Assembly: GCA_023053545.1 (NCBI GenBank)
Contig: JAKZAN010000157.1
Span: forward strand, 16,016 to 80,015
Source: Lepidurus packardi
Taxonomy: Eukaryota; Arthropoda; Branchiopoda; Notostraca; Triopsidae
Length of the DNA: 64,000 nucleotides
Direction of reading: 5' to 3'
Made by a program: the position numbers and the translations under genes. Position 1 is the stretch's first letter. Each line of letters begins with the position of its first letter. The notes below the pieces were generated by a model. The model saw only the letters and a list, made by a program, of their open reading frames with translations, had not been told where the DNA came from and searched no databases. Shown piece by piece: positions 13,377 through 25,809 of this stretch.

Positions 13377-16300
13377 TCAGTCCGTAAGGAATTAATTCAG
13401 TCCGTAAGGAATTAATTCAGTCCGTAAGGAATAAGTTCATTACGTAAGGAATTAATTCAGTCCGTAATCGATTAATTAAGTCCGAAATGAATTAATTCAG
13501 TCCGTATGAAATTAATTCAGTCCGTAAGGAACTAATTAAGGTATTAATTCAGTCCGTAAGGAATTAATTCAGTCCGTAAGGAATTAATTCAGTCCGTAAG
13601 GAATTACTATCAGTCCGTAATTAATTAATTCATTCCTTACGGAATTAATTAAGTCCATAAGGAATTAATTCAGTCTGTAAGGATTTAATTAAGTCCGTAA
13701 TGAATTAATTCAGTCCGTAAGGAATTAATTCAGTCCGTAAGGAATTAATTCAGTACGTAAGGAATTAATGCAGTCCGTAAGTAATTAATTCAGTCCGTAA
13801 GGAATAACTTCAATTCGTAAGGAAATAATTCAGTCCGTAATGGATTAATTAAGTCCGTAATGAATTAATTCAGTCCGTAAGGAATTAATAAAATCCGTAC
13901 GGAATTAATTCAGACCGTAAGGAATTAATTAAGTACGTAAGGAATTAATTAAGTCCGAAAGGAATTAATTAAGTCCGAAAGGAATTAATTCAGTCCGTGA
14001 GGATTTAGTTCAGTCCGTAAGGTATAAATTCAGTCCGTAAGGAATTAATTCAGTCCGTAAGGAATTAATTCAGTCCGTAAGGAATTTATTTAGTCCGTAA
14101 GGAATAAGTTCATTACGTAAGGAGTTAATTCAGTCCGTAATCGATTAATTAAGTCCGAAATGAATTAATTCAGTCCGTATGAAATTAATTCAGTCCGTAA
14201 TTAATTAATTAAGGTATTAATTCAGTCCGTAAGGAATTAATTCAGTCCGTAAGGAATTAATTCAGTACGTAAGGAATTAATTCAGTCCGTAAGGAATTAA
14301 TTCAGTCCGTAAGGAATTATTTCAGTACGTAATTAATTAATTCATTCCTTACGGAATTAATTAAGTCCGTAAGTAATTAATTCAGTCCGTAAGGAATAAC
14401 TTCAATTCGTAAGGAAATAATTCAGTCCGTAATGGATTAATTAAGTCCGTAATGAATTAATTCAGTCCGTAAGGAATTAATAAAATCCGTACGGAATTAA
14501 TTCAGACCGTAAGGAATTAATTAAGTCCGAAAGGAATTAATTAAGTCCGTAAGGAATTAATTCAGTCCGTAAGGATTTAATTCAGTCCGTAAGGTATTAA
14601 TTCAGTCCGTAAGGAATCAATTCAGTCCGTAAGGAATTAATTCAGTCCGTAAGGAATTAATTCAGTCCGTAAGGAATTAATTCAGTCCGTAAGGAATAAG
14701 TTCATTACGTAAGGAATTAATTCAGTCCGTAATCGATTAATTAAGTCCGAAATGAATTAATTCAGTCCGTATGAAATTAATTCAGTCCGTAAGGAATTAA
14801 TTAAGGTATTAATTCAGTCCGTAAGGAATTATGTCAGTCCGTAAGGAATTAATTCAGTCCGTAAGGAATTAATTCAGTCCGTAAGGAATTATTTCAGTCC
14901 GTAATTAATTAATTCATTCCTTACGGAATTAATTAAGTCCATAAGGAATTAATTCAGTCTGTAAGGATTTAATTAAGTCCGTAATGAATTAATTCAGTCC
15001 GTAAGAAATTAATTCAGTCCGTAAGGAATTAATTCAGTACGTAAGTAATTAATTCAGTCCGTAAGGAATAACTTCAATTCGTAAGGAAATAATTCAGTCC
15101 GTAATGGACTAATTAAGTCCGTAATGAATTAATTCAGTCCGTAAGGAATTAATTCAGTCCGTAAGGAATTAATAAAATCCGTACGGAATTAATTCAGACC
15201 GTAAGGAATTAATTAAGTACGTAAGGAATTAATTAAGTCCGAAAGGAATTTATTAAGTCCGTAAGGAATTAATTCAGTCCGTAAGGATTTAATTCAGTCC
15301 GTAAGGTATTAATTCAGTTCGTAAGGAATTAATTCAGTCCGTAAGGAATTAGTTCAGTCCGTAAGGAATTAATTCAGTCCGTAAGGAATTAATTCAGTCC
15401 GTAAGGAATAAGTTCATTACGTAAGGAATTAATTCAGTCCGTAATCGATTAATTAAGTCCGAAATGAATTAATTCAGTCCGTATGAAATTAATTCAGTCC
15501 GTAAGGAATTAATTAAGGTATTAATTCAGTCCGTAAGGAATTAATTCAGTACGTAAGGAATTAATTCAGTCCGTAAGGAATTAATTCAGTCCGTAAGGAA
15601 TTAATTCATTCCTTACGGAATTAATTAAGTCCATAAGGAATTAATTCAGTCTGTAAGGATTTAATTAAGTCCGTAATGAATTAATTCAGTCCGTAAGAAA
15701 TTAATTCAGTCCGTAAGGAATAACTTCAATTCGTAAGGAAATAATTCAGTCCGTAATGGATTAATTAAGTCCGTAATGAATTAATTCAGTCCGTAAGGAA
15801 TTAATAAAATCCGTACGGAATTAATTCAGACCGTAAGGAATTAATTAAGTACGTAAGGAATTAATTAAGTCCGAAAGGAATTAATTAAGTCCGTAAGGAA
15901 TTAATTCAGTCCGTAAGGAATTAATTCAGTCCGTAAGGAATTAATTCAGTCCGTAAGGAATAAGTTCATTACGTAAGGAATTAATTCAGTCCGTAATCGA
16001 TTAATTAAGTCCGAAATGAATTAATTCAGTCCGTATGAAATTAATTCAGTCCGTAAGGAAATAATTAAGGTATTAGTTCAGTCCGTAAGGAATTAATTCA
16101 GTCCGTAAGGAATTAATTCAGTCCGTAAGGAATTAATTCAGTCCGTAAGGAATTAATTCAGTCCGTAAGGAATTATTTCAGTCCGTAATTAATTAATTCA
16201 TTCCTTACGGAATTAATTAAGTCCATAAGGAATTAATTCAGTCTGTAAGGATTTAATTAAATCCGTAATGAATTAATTCAGTCCGTAAGAAATTAATTCA

Positions 16301-19241
16301 GTCCGTAAGGAATTAATTCAGTACGTAAGGAATTAATTCAGTCCGTAAGGAATTAATTCAGTCCGTAAGGAATTTATTCAGTCCGTAAGGAATTAATTCA
16401 GTCCGTAATTAATTATTTCAGTCCGTAATTAATTAATTCATTCCTTACGGAATTAATTAAGTCCATAAGGAATTAATTCAGTCTGTAAGGATTTAATTAA
16501 GTCCGTAATGAATTAATTCAGTCCGTAAGAAATTAATTCAGTCCGTAAGGAATTAATTCAGTCCGTAAGGAATTAATTCAGTCCGTAAGGAATTATTTCA
16601 GTCCGTAATTAATTAATTCATTCCTTACGGAATTAATTAAGTCCATAAGGAATTAATTCAGTCTGTAAGGATTTAATTAAGTCCGTACTGAATTAATTCA
16701 GTCCGTAAGAAATTAATTCAGTCCGTAAGGAATTAATTCAGTACGTAAGGAATTAATTCAGTCGGTAAGGAATTAATTCAGTCCGTAAGGAATTAATTCA
16801 GTCCGTAAGGAATTAATTCAGTCCGTAAGGAATTATTTCAGTCAGTAATTAATTAATTCATTCCTTACGGAATTAATTAAGTCCATAAGGAATTAATTCA
16901 GTCTGTAAGGATTTAATTAAGTCCGTAATGAATTAATTCAGTCCGTAAGAAATTAATTCAGTCCGTAAGGAATTAATTCAGTACGTAAGGAATTAATTCA
17001 GTCCGTAAGTAATTAATTCAGTCCGTAAGGAATAACTTCAATTCGTAAGGAAATAATTCAGTCCGTAATGGATTAATTAAGTCCGTAATGAATTAATTCA
17101 GTCCGTAAGGAATTAATAAAATCCGTACGGAATTAATTCAGACCGTAAGGAATTAATTAAGTACGTAAGGAATTAATTAAGTCCGAAAGGAATTAATTAA
17201 GTCCGTAAGGAATTAATTCAGTCCGTAAGGAATTAATTCAGTCCGTAAGGAATTAATTCAGTCCGTAAGGAATAAGTTCATTACGTAAGGAATTTATTCA
17301 GTCCGTAATCGAATAATTAAGTCCGAAATGAATTAATTCAGTCCGTATGAAATTAATTCAGTCCGTAAGGAAATAATTAAGGTATTAATTCAGTCCGTAA
17401 GGAATTAATTCAGTCCGTAAGGAATTAATTCAGTCCGTAAGGAATTAATTCAGTCCGTAAGGAATTATTTCAGTCCGTAATTAATTAATTCATTCCTTAC
17501 GGAATTAATTAAGTCCATAAGGAATTAATTCAGTCTGTAAGGATTTAATTAAATCCGTAATGAATTAATTCAGTCCGTAAGAAATTAATTCAGTCCGTAA
17601 GGAATTAATTCAGTACGTAAGGAATTAATTCAGTCCGTAAGGAATTAATTCAGTCCGTAAGGAATTAATTCAGTCCGTAAGGAATTATTTCAGTCCGTAA
17701 TTAATTAATTCATTCCTTACGGAATTAATTAAGTCCATAAGGAATTAATTCAGTCTGTAAGGATTTAATTAAGTCCGTAATGAATTAATTCAGTCCGTAA
17801 GAAATTAATTCAGTCCGTAAGGAATTAATTCAGTACGTAAGGAATTAATTCAGTACGTAAGTAATTAATTCAGTCCGTAAGTAATTAATTCAGTCCGTAA
17901 GGAATAACTTCAATTCGTAAGGAAATAATTCAGTCCGTAATGGATTAATTAAGTCCGTAATGAATTAATTCAGTCCGTAAGGAATTAATAAAATCCGTAC
18001 GGAATTAATTCAGACCGTAAGGAATTAATTAAGTACGTAAGGAATTAATTAAGTCCGAAAGGAATTAATTAAGTCCGTAAGGAATTAATTCAGTCCGTAA
18101 GGAATTAATTCAGTCCGTAAGGAATTAATTTAGTCCGTAAGGAATAAGTTCATTACGTAAGGAGTTAATTCAGTCCGTAATCGATTAATTAAGTCCGAAA
18201 TGAATTAATTCAGTCCGTATGAAATTAATTCAGTCCGTAAGGAATTAATTAAGGTATTAATTCAGTCCGTAAGGAATTAATTCAGTCCGTAAGGTATTAA
18301 TTCAGTCCGTAAGGAATTATTTCAGTCCGTAATTAATTAATTCACTCCTTACGGAATTAATTAAGTCCATAAGGAATTAATTCAGTCTGTAAGGATTTAA
18401 TTAAGTCCGTAATGAATTAATTCAGTCCGTAAGGAATTAATTCAGTCCGTAAGGAATTAATTCAGTACGTAAGGAATTAATTCAGTCCGTAAGTAAATAA
18501 TTCAGTCCGTAAGGAATAACTTCAATTCGTAAGGAAATAATTCAGTCCGTAATGGACTAATTAAGTCCGTAATGAATTAATTCAGTCCGTAAGGAATTAA
18601 TAAAATCCGTACGGAATTAATTCAGACCGTAAGGAATTAATTAAGTACGTAAGGAGTTAATTAAGTCCGAAAGGAATTAATTCAGTTCGTAAGGAATTAT
18701 TTCAGTACGTAAGGAAATAATTTAGTCCGTAAGTAATTAATTCAGTCCGTAAGGAATAACTTCAGTTCGTAAGGAAATAATTCAGTCCGTAATGGATTAA
18801 TGAAGTCCGTAATGAATTAATTCAGTCCGTAAGGAATTAATAAAATCCGTACGGAAATAATTCAGACCGTAAGGAATTAATTAAGTACGTAAGGAATTAA
18901 TTAAATCCGAAAGGAATTGATTCAGTCCGTCAGGAATTAATTCAGTCCGTAAGGAACTAATTCAGTCCGTAAGGAATTAATTCAGTCCGTAAGGATTTAA
19001 TTCAGTCCGTAAGGTATTAATTCAGTCCGTAAGGAATTAATTCAGTCCGTAAGGAATTAATTCAGTCCGTAAGGAATTAATTCAGTCCGTAAGGAATAAG
19101 TTCATTACGTAAGGAATTAATTCAGTCCGTAATCGATAAATTCAGTCCGTAAGGAATTAATTCAGTCCGTAAGGAATAAGTTCAGTACGTAAGGAATTAA
19201 TTCAGTCCGTAATGGATTAATTAAGTCCGTAATGAATTAAT
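13377..19241 (+). repeat. Family B satellite block
   Basis: Same 20-bp monomer but a different set of variants and no copy of the TTCAATCAATCC dimer over almost 5.9 kb. Diagnostic units are AATAACTTCAATTCG, AATAAGTTCATTACG, AATCGATTAATTAAG followed by CCGAAATG, and TTAATTAAGGTATTAATTC. AATAACTTCAATTCG occurs at 13,803, 14,395, 15,067, 15,719, 17,031, 17,903 and 18,515. The spacings are 592, 672, 652, 1,312, 872 and 612 bp, so the higher-order unit is about 600-670 bp (30-34 monomers). A sub-block marked by CTGTAAGGATTTAATTAA is amplified at about 180-240 bp spacing between 16,200 and 16,980. A 21-base variant unit (TTACTATCAG) lies at about 13,605. Confidence 0.85.
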
Positions 19242-19380
19242 TAGTCCGTATAAAAGGAATAAAGGGATTCAGTCGTAAGGAATTCATTCAGTCCGTAAGG
19301 AATTAATTCAGTAAGAAAGGAATTAATTCAGTCCCCAAGGAATTAATTCAGTCCCTAAGGAATTAATTCAGTCCCTAAGT
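19242..19380. repeat. Scrambled junction between family B and family A
   Basis: Here the 20-bp register breaks down. The text reads TTAGTCCGTATAAAAGG, then AATAAAGGGATTCAGTCG, then AATTCATTCAG, followed by monomers with CCCCAAGG and CCCTAAGG cores that are rare or absent elsewhere. Several units have lost one to several bases. It separates the family B block from a short family A stretch and looks like an illegitimate join or an older, more diverged piece of array. No coding or RNA signal is visible in it. Confidence 0.7.
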
Positions 19381-20244
19381 AGTTAATTCAGTCCGTAAGG
19401 AATTAATTAAGGAATTTATTCAGTACGTAAGGAATTAATTCAGTAAGAACGGAATTCAATCAATCCTAAAGAATTAATTCAGTCCGTAAGGAAATAATTC
19501 AGTCCGTAAGGAATTAATTCAGTCCGTAAGGAATTAATTCAGTCCGTAACGAATTAATTCAGTCCGTAAGGAATTGATTCAGTCCGTAAGGAATTATTTC
19601 AATCCGTAATTAATTAATTCATTCCTTACGGAATTAATTAAGTCCATAATGAATTAATTCAGTCCGTAAAGAATTAACTCAGTCCGTAAGGAATTAATAT
19701 AATCCGTACGGAATTAATTCAGTCCGTAAGGAATTAATTCAGTCCGTAAGGAATTAATTCAGTCCGTAAGGAATTATTTCAGTCCGTAATTAATTAATTC
19801 ATTCCTTACGGAATTAATTAAGTCCATAAGGAATTAATTCAGTCCGTAAGGAATTAATTCAGTCCGTAAGGAATTAAATAAATCCGTACGGAATTAATTC
19901 AGACCGTAAGGAATTAATTAAGTACGTAAAGAATTAATTAAGTCCGTAAAGAATTAATTCCGTCCGTAAGGAATTAATTAGGTCCGTAAGCAATTAATTC
20001 AGTCCGTAAGGAATTAATTCAGTCCGTAATGAATTAATTCAGTCCGTAAGGAATTAATTTAGTCCGTAAGGAATTAATTAAGTCCGTAAGGAATTAATTA
20101 AGTCCGTAAGGAATTAATTAAGTCCGTAAGGAATTAATTCAGTCCGTAAGGATTAAATTCAGTCCGTAAGGTATTAATTCAGTCCGTAAGTAATTATTTC
20201 AGTCCGTATGAAATTAATTCAGTCCGTAAGGAATTAATTAAGGA
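19381..20244 (+). repeat. Short family A stretch
   Basis: About 0.86 kb of family A type between two B blocks. It contains one 39-bp marker dimer (about 19,440-19,480, with the variant AAGAACGG), two inverted monomers (about 19,621 and 19,801) and variants such as AATATAATCCGTACGG and AAATAAATCCGTACGG. The last part carries TTAATTAAGGAATTAATTC immediately before the 5,565-bp duplication begins. Confidence 0.7.
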
Positions 20245-23200
20245 ATTAATTCAGTCCGTAAGGAATTAATTCAGTCCGTAAGGAATTAATTCAGTTCGTA
20301 AGGAATTATTTCAGTACGTAAGGAAATAATTTAGTCCGTAAGTAATTAATTCAGTCCGTAAGGAATAACTTCAATTCGTAAGGAAATAATTCAGTCCGTA
20401 ATGGATTAATTCAGTCCGTAATGAATTAATTCAGTCCGTAAGGAATTAATAAAATCCGTACGGAATTTATTCAGACCGTAAGGAATTAATTAAATACGTA
20501 AGGAATTAATTAAGTCCGAAAGGAATTAATTAAGTCCGTAAGGAATTAATTCAGTCCGTAAGGAATTTATTCAGTCCGTAAGGATTTAATTCAGTCCGTA
20601 AGGTATTAATTCAGTCCGTAAGGAATTAATTCAGTCCGTAAGGAATTAATTCAGTCCGTAAGGAATTAATTCAGTCCGTAAGGAATAAGTTCATTACGTA
20701 AGGAATTAATTCAGTCCGTAATCGATTAATTCAGTCCGTAAGGAATTAATTAAGGTATTAATTCAGTCCGTAAGGAATTAATTCAGTCCGTAAGGAATTA
20801 ATTCAGTCCGTAAGGAATTATTTCAGTCCGTAATTAATTTATTCATTCCTTACGGAATTAATTAAGTCCATAAGGAATTAATTCAGTCTGTAAGGATTTA
20901 ATTAAGTCCGTAATGAATTAATTCAGTCCGTAAGGAATTAATTCAGTCCGTAAGGAATTAATTCAGTACGTAAGGAATTAATGCAGTCCGTAAGTAATTA
21001 ATTCAGTCCGTAAGGAATAACTTCAATTCGTAAGGAAATAATTCAGTCCGTAATGGATTAATTAAGTCCGTAATGAATTAATTCAGTCCGTAAGGAATTA
21101 ATAAAATCCGTACGGAATTAATTCAGACCGTAAGGAATTAATTAAGTACGTAAGGAATTAATTAAGTCCGAAAGGAATTAATTAAGTCCGTAAGGAATTA
21201 ATTCAGTCCGTAAGGAATTAATTCAGTCCGTAAGGTATTAATTCAGTCCGTAAGCAATTAATTCAGTCCGTAAGGAATTAATTCAGTCCGTAAGGAATTA
21301 ATTCAGTCCGTAAGGAATTAATTCAGTCCGTAAGGAATAAGTTCATTACGTAAGGAATTAATTCAGTCCGTAATCGATTAATTAAGTCCGAAATGAATTA
21401 ATTCAGTCCGTATGAAATTAATTCAGTCCGTAAGGAATTAATTAAGGTATTAATTCAGTCCGTATGAAATTAATTCAGTCCGTAAGGAATTAATTAAGGT
21501 ATTAATTCAGTCCGTAAGGAATTAATTCAGTCCGTAAGGAATTATTTCAGTCCGTAATTAATTAATTCATTCCTTACGGAATTAATTAAGTCCATAAGGA
21601 ATTAATTCAGTCTGTAAGGATTTAATTAAGTCCGTAATGAATTAATTCAGTCCGTAAGGAATTAATTCAGTCCGTAAGGAATTAATTCAGTACGTAAGAA
21701 ATTAATTCAGTCCGTAAGGAATTATTTCAGTCCGTAATTAATTCATTCATTCCTTACGGAATTAATTAAGTCCATAAGGAATTAATTCAGTCCGTAAGGA
21801 ATTAATTCAGTCCGTAAGGAATTAAATAAATCCGTAAGGAATTAATTCAGTCCGTGAGGAATTAATTCAGTCCGTAAGGAATTAATTCAGTCCGTAAGGA
21901 ATTATTTCAGTCCGTAATTAATTAATTCATTCCTTACGGAATTAGTTAAGTCCATAAGGAATAATTTCAGTCTGTAAGGATTTAATTATGTCGGTAATGA
22001 ATTAATTCAGTCCGCAAGGAATTAATTCAGTCCGTAAGGAATTAATTCAGTAAGAAAGGAATTCAATCAATCCTAAAGAATTAATTCAGTCCGTAAGGAA
22101 ATAATTAAGTCCGTAAGGAATTAATTCAGTCCGTAAGGAATTAATTCAGTCCGTAAGGAATTAATTCGGTAAGAAAGGAATTCAATCAATCCTAAAGAAT
22201 TAATTCAGTCCGTAAGGAAATAATTCAGTCCGTAAGGAATTAATTCAGTCCGTAAGGAATTAATTCAGTCCGTAAGGAATTAATTAAGTCCGTAAGGAAT
22301 TAATTCAGTCCGTAAGTAGTTAATAAAATCCGTACGGAATTAATTCAGACCGTAAGGAATTAATTAAGTACGTAAGGAATTAATTAAGTCCGTAAGGAAT
22401 TAATTCAGTCCGTAAGGAATTAATTCAGTCCGTAATCAATTAATTCAGTCCGTAAGGAATTAATTCAGTCCGTAAGGATTTAATTCAGTCCGTAAGGTAT
22501 TAATTCAGTCCGTAAGGAATTAATTCAGTCCGTAAGGAATTAATTCAGTCCTTAAGGAATTAATTCAGTAAGAAAGGAATTAATACAGTCCGTAAGGAAT
22601 TAATTCAGTAAGAAAGGAATTCAATCAATCCTAAAGAATTAATTCAGTCCGTAAGGAATTAATTCAGTCCGTAAGGAATTAATTCAGTCCGTAAGGAATT
22701 AATTAAATCCGTACGGAATTAATTCAGACCGTAAGGAATTACATAAGTACGTAAGGAATTAATTCAGTCCGTAAGGAATTAATTCAGTCAGTAAGGAACT
22801 AATTCAGTCTGTAAGGAATTAATTCAGTCCGTATGAAATTAATTCAGTCCGTAAGGAATTAATTAAGGAATTAATTCAGTCCGTAAGTAATTAATTCAGT
22901 CCGCAAGGAATTATTTCAGTCCGTAATTAATTAATTAATTCCTTACGGAATTAATTAAGTCCGTAAGGAATTAATTCAGTCCGTAAGGAATTAATTCAGT
23001 CCGTAAGGAATTAATTCAGTAAGAAAGGAATTCAATCAATCCTAAAGAATTAATTCAGTCCGTAAGGAAATAATTAAGTCCGTAAGGAATTAATTCAGTC
23101 CGTAAGGAATTAATTCTGTCCGTAAGGATTTAATTCAGTCCGTAAGGTATTAATTCAGTCCGTAGTGAATTAATTAAGTCCGTAAGGAATTAATTAAGTC

Positions 23201-25809
23201 CGTAAGGTATTAATTCAGTCCGAAAGGAATTATTTCAGTCCGTAATTAATTAATTCATTCCTTACGGAATTAATTAAGTCCGTAAAAAATTAATTCAGTC
23301 CGTAAGGAATTAATTCAGTAAGAAAGGAATTCAATCAATCCTAAAGAATTAATTCAGTCCGTAAGGAAATAATTCAGTCCGTAATGAATAAGTTCAGTAC
23401 GTATTGGATTAATTAAGTCCGTAATGAATTAATTCAGTCCGTATGAAATTAATTCAGTCCGTAAGGAATTAATTAAGGAATTAATTCAGTCCTTAAGGAA
23501 TTAATTCAGTAAGAAAGGAATTAATACAGTCCGTAAGGAATTAATTCAGCCCGTAAGGAATTAATTCAGTCCGTAAGGAATTAATTCAGTCCGTAAGGAA
23601 TTAATTCAGTCCGTAAGGAATTAATTCAGTCCGTAAGGAATTAATTCAGTCCGTAAGGAATTATTTCAGTCCGTAATTAATTAATTCATTCCTTACGGAA
23701 TTAGTTAAGTCCATAAGGAATAATTTCAGTCTGTAAGGATTTAATTATGTCGGTAATGAATTAATTCAGTCCGCAAGGATTTAATTATGTCGGTAATGAA
23801 TTAATTCAGTCCGCAAGGAATTAATTCAGTCCGTAAGGAATTAATTCAGTAAGAAAGGAATTCAATCAATCCTAAAGAATTAATTCAGTCCGTAAGGAAA
23901 TAATTAAGTCCGTAAGGAATTAATTCAGTCCGTAAGGGATTAATTCAGTCCGTAAGGAATTAATTCGGTAAGAAAGGAATTCAATCAATCCTAAAGAATT
24001 AATTCAGTCCGTAAGGAAATAATTCAGTCAGTAAGGACATAATTCAGTCCGTAAGGAATTAATTCAGTCCGTAAGGAATTAATTCAGTCCGTAAGGAATT
24101 AATTCAGTCCGTAAGGAATTAATTCAGTCCGTAAGGATTTTATTCAGTCCGTAAGGTATTAATTCAGTCCGTAAGGAATTAATTCAGTCCGTAAGGAATT
24201 AATTCAGTCCGTAAGGAATTAATTCAGTCCGTAAGGAATTAATTCAGTCCGTAAGGAATTAATTCGGTAAGAAAGGAATTCAATCAATCCTAAAGAATTA
24301 ATTCAGTCCGTAAGGAAATAATTCAGTCCGTAAGGAATTAATTCAGTCCGTAAGGAATTAATTCAGTCCGTAAGGAATTAATTCAGTCCGTATGAAATTA
24401 ATTCAGTCCGTAAGGAATTAATTAAGGAATTAATTCAGTCCGTAAGTAATTAATTCAGTCCGTAAGGAATTATTTCAGTCCGTAATTAATTAATTCATCC
24501 CTTACGGAATTAATTAAGTCCGTAAGAAATTAATTCTGTCCGAAAGGAATTAATGAAGTCCGTAAGGAATTAATTCATTCCGTAAGGAATTATTTCAGTC
24601 CGTAATTAATTCATTCATTCCTTACGGAATTAATTAAGTCCGTAAGGAATTAATTCAGTCCGTAAGGAATTAATTCAGTAAGAAAGGAATTCAATCAATC
24701 CTAAAGAATTAATTCAGTCCGTAAGGAAATAATTCAGTCCGTAATTAATAAGTTCAGTACGTATTGGATTAATTAAGTCCGTAATGAATTAATTCAGTCC
24801 GTATGAAATTAATTCAGTCCGTAAGGAATTAATTAAGGAATTAATTCAGTCCTTAAGGAATTAATTCAGTAAGAAAGGAATTAATACAGTCCGTAAGGAA
24901 TTAATTCAGTCCGTAAGGAATTATTTCAGTCCGTAATTAATTCATTCATTCCTTACGGAATTAATTAAGTCCGTAAGGAATTAATTCAGTCCGTAAGGAA
25001 TTAATTCAGTAAGAAAGGAATTCAATCAATCCTAAAGAATTAATTCAGTCCGTAAGGAAATAATTCAGTCCGTAATGAATAAGTTCAGTACGTATTGGAT
25101 TAATTAAGTCCGTAATGAATTAATTCAGTCCGTATGAAATTAATTCAGTCCGTAAGGAATTAATTAAGGAATTAATTCAGTCCTTAAGGAATTAATTCAG
25201 TAAGAAAGGAATTAATACAGTCCGTAAGGAATTAATTCAGTCCGTAAGGAATTAATTCAGTCCGTGAGGAATTAATTCAGTCCGTAAGGAATTAATTCAG
25301 TCCGTAAGGAATTATTTCAGTCCGTAATTAATTAATTCATTCCTTACGGAATTAGTTAAGTCCATAAGGAATAATTTCAGTCTGTAAGGATTTAATTATG
25401 TCGGTAATGAATTAATTCAGTCCGCAAGGAATTAATTCAGTCCGTAAGGAATTAATTCAGTAAGAAAGGAATTCAATCAATCCTAAAGAATTAATTCAGT
25501 CCGTAAGGAAATAATTAAGTCCGTAAGGAATTAATTCAGTCCGTAAGGAATTAATTCAGTCCGTAAGGAATTAATTCGGTAAGAAAGGAATTAATTAAGT
25601 CCGTAAGGAATTAATTCAGTCCGTAAGTAGTTAATAAAATCCGTACGGAATTAATTCAGACCGTAAGGAATTAATTAAGTACGTAAGGAATTAATTAAGT
25701 CCGTAAGGAATTAATTCAGTCCGTAAGGAATTAATTCAGTCCGTAATCAATTAATTCAGTCCGTAAGGAATTAATTCAGTCCGTAAGGATTTAATTCAGT
25801 CCGTAAGGT
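20245..25809 (+). repeat. 5,565-bp tandem duplication, copy 1 (B+A)
   Basis: First of two adjacent, nearly identical copies. Rare variants fix the period at 5,565 bp: TCAGTTCGTA at 20,291 and 25,856; TCCGTGAGGA at 21,851 and 27,416; GTAAGGACAT at 24,031 and 29,596. The unit combines a family B part (20,291 to about 21,839) and a family A part that follows the order of about 11,300-13,370 and then about 9,240-10,800. The duplication therefore post-dates the joining of A and B. Left-flank divergence (AGGAATTAATTC against AGGTATTAATTC) places the start at 20,245. It holds many inverted monomers, including a 17-bp-arm hairpin at 22,933-22,976. Confidence 0.88.
22933..22976. repeat. Inverted monomer hairpin, 17-bp perfect arms
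   Basis: Same dyad, arms at 22,933-22,949 and 22,960-22,976, inside copy 1 of the 5,565-bp duplication. Confidence 0.9.
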
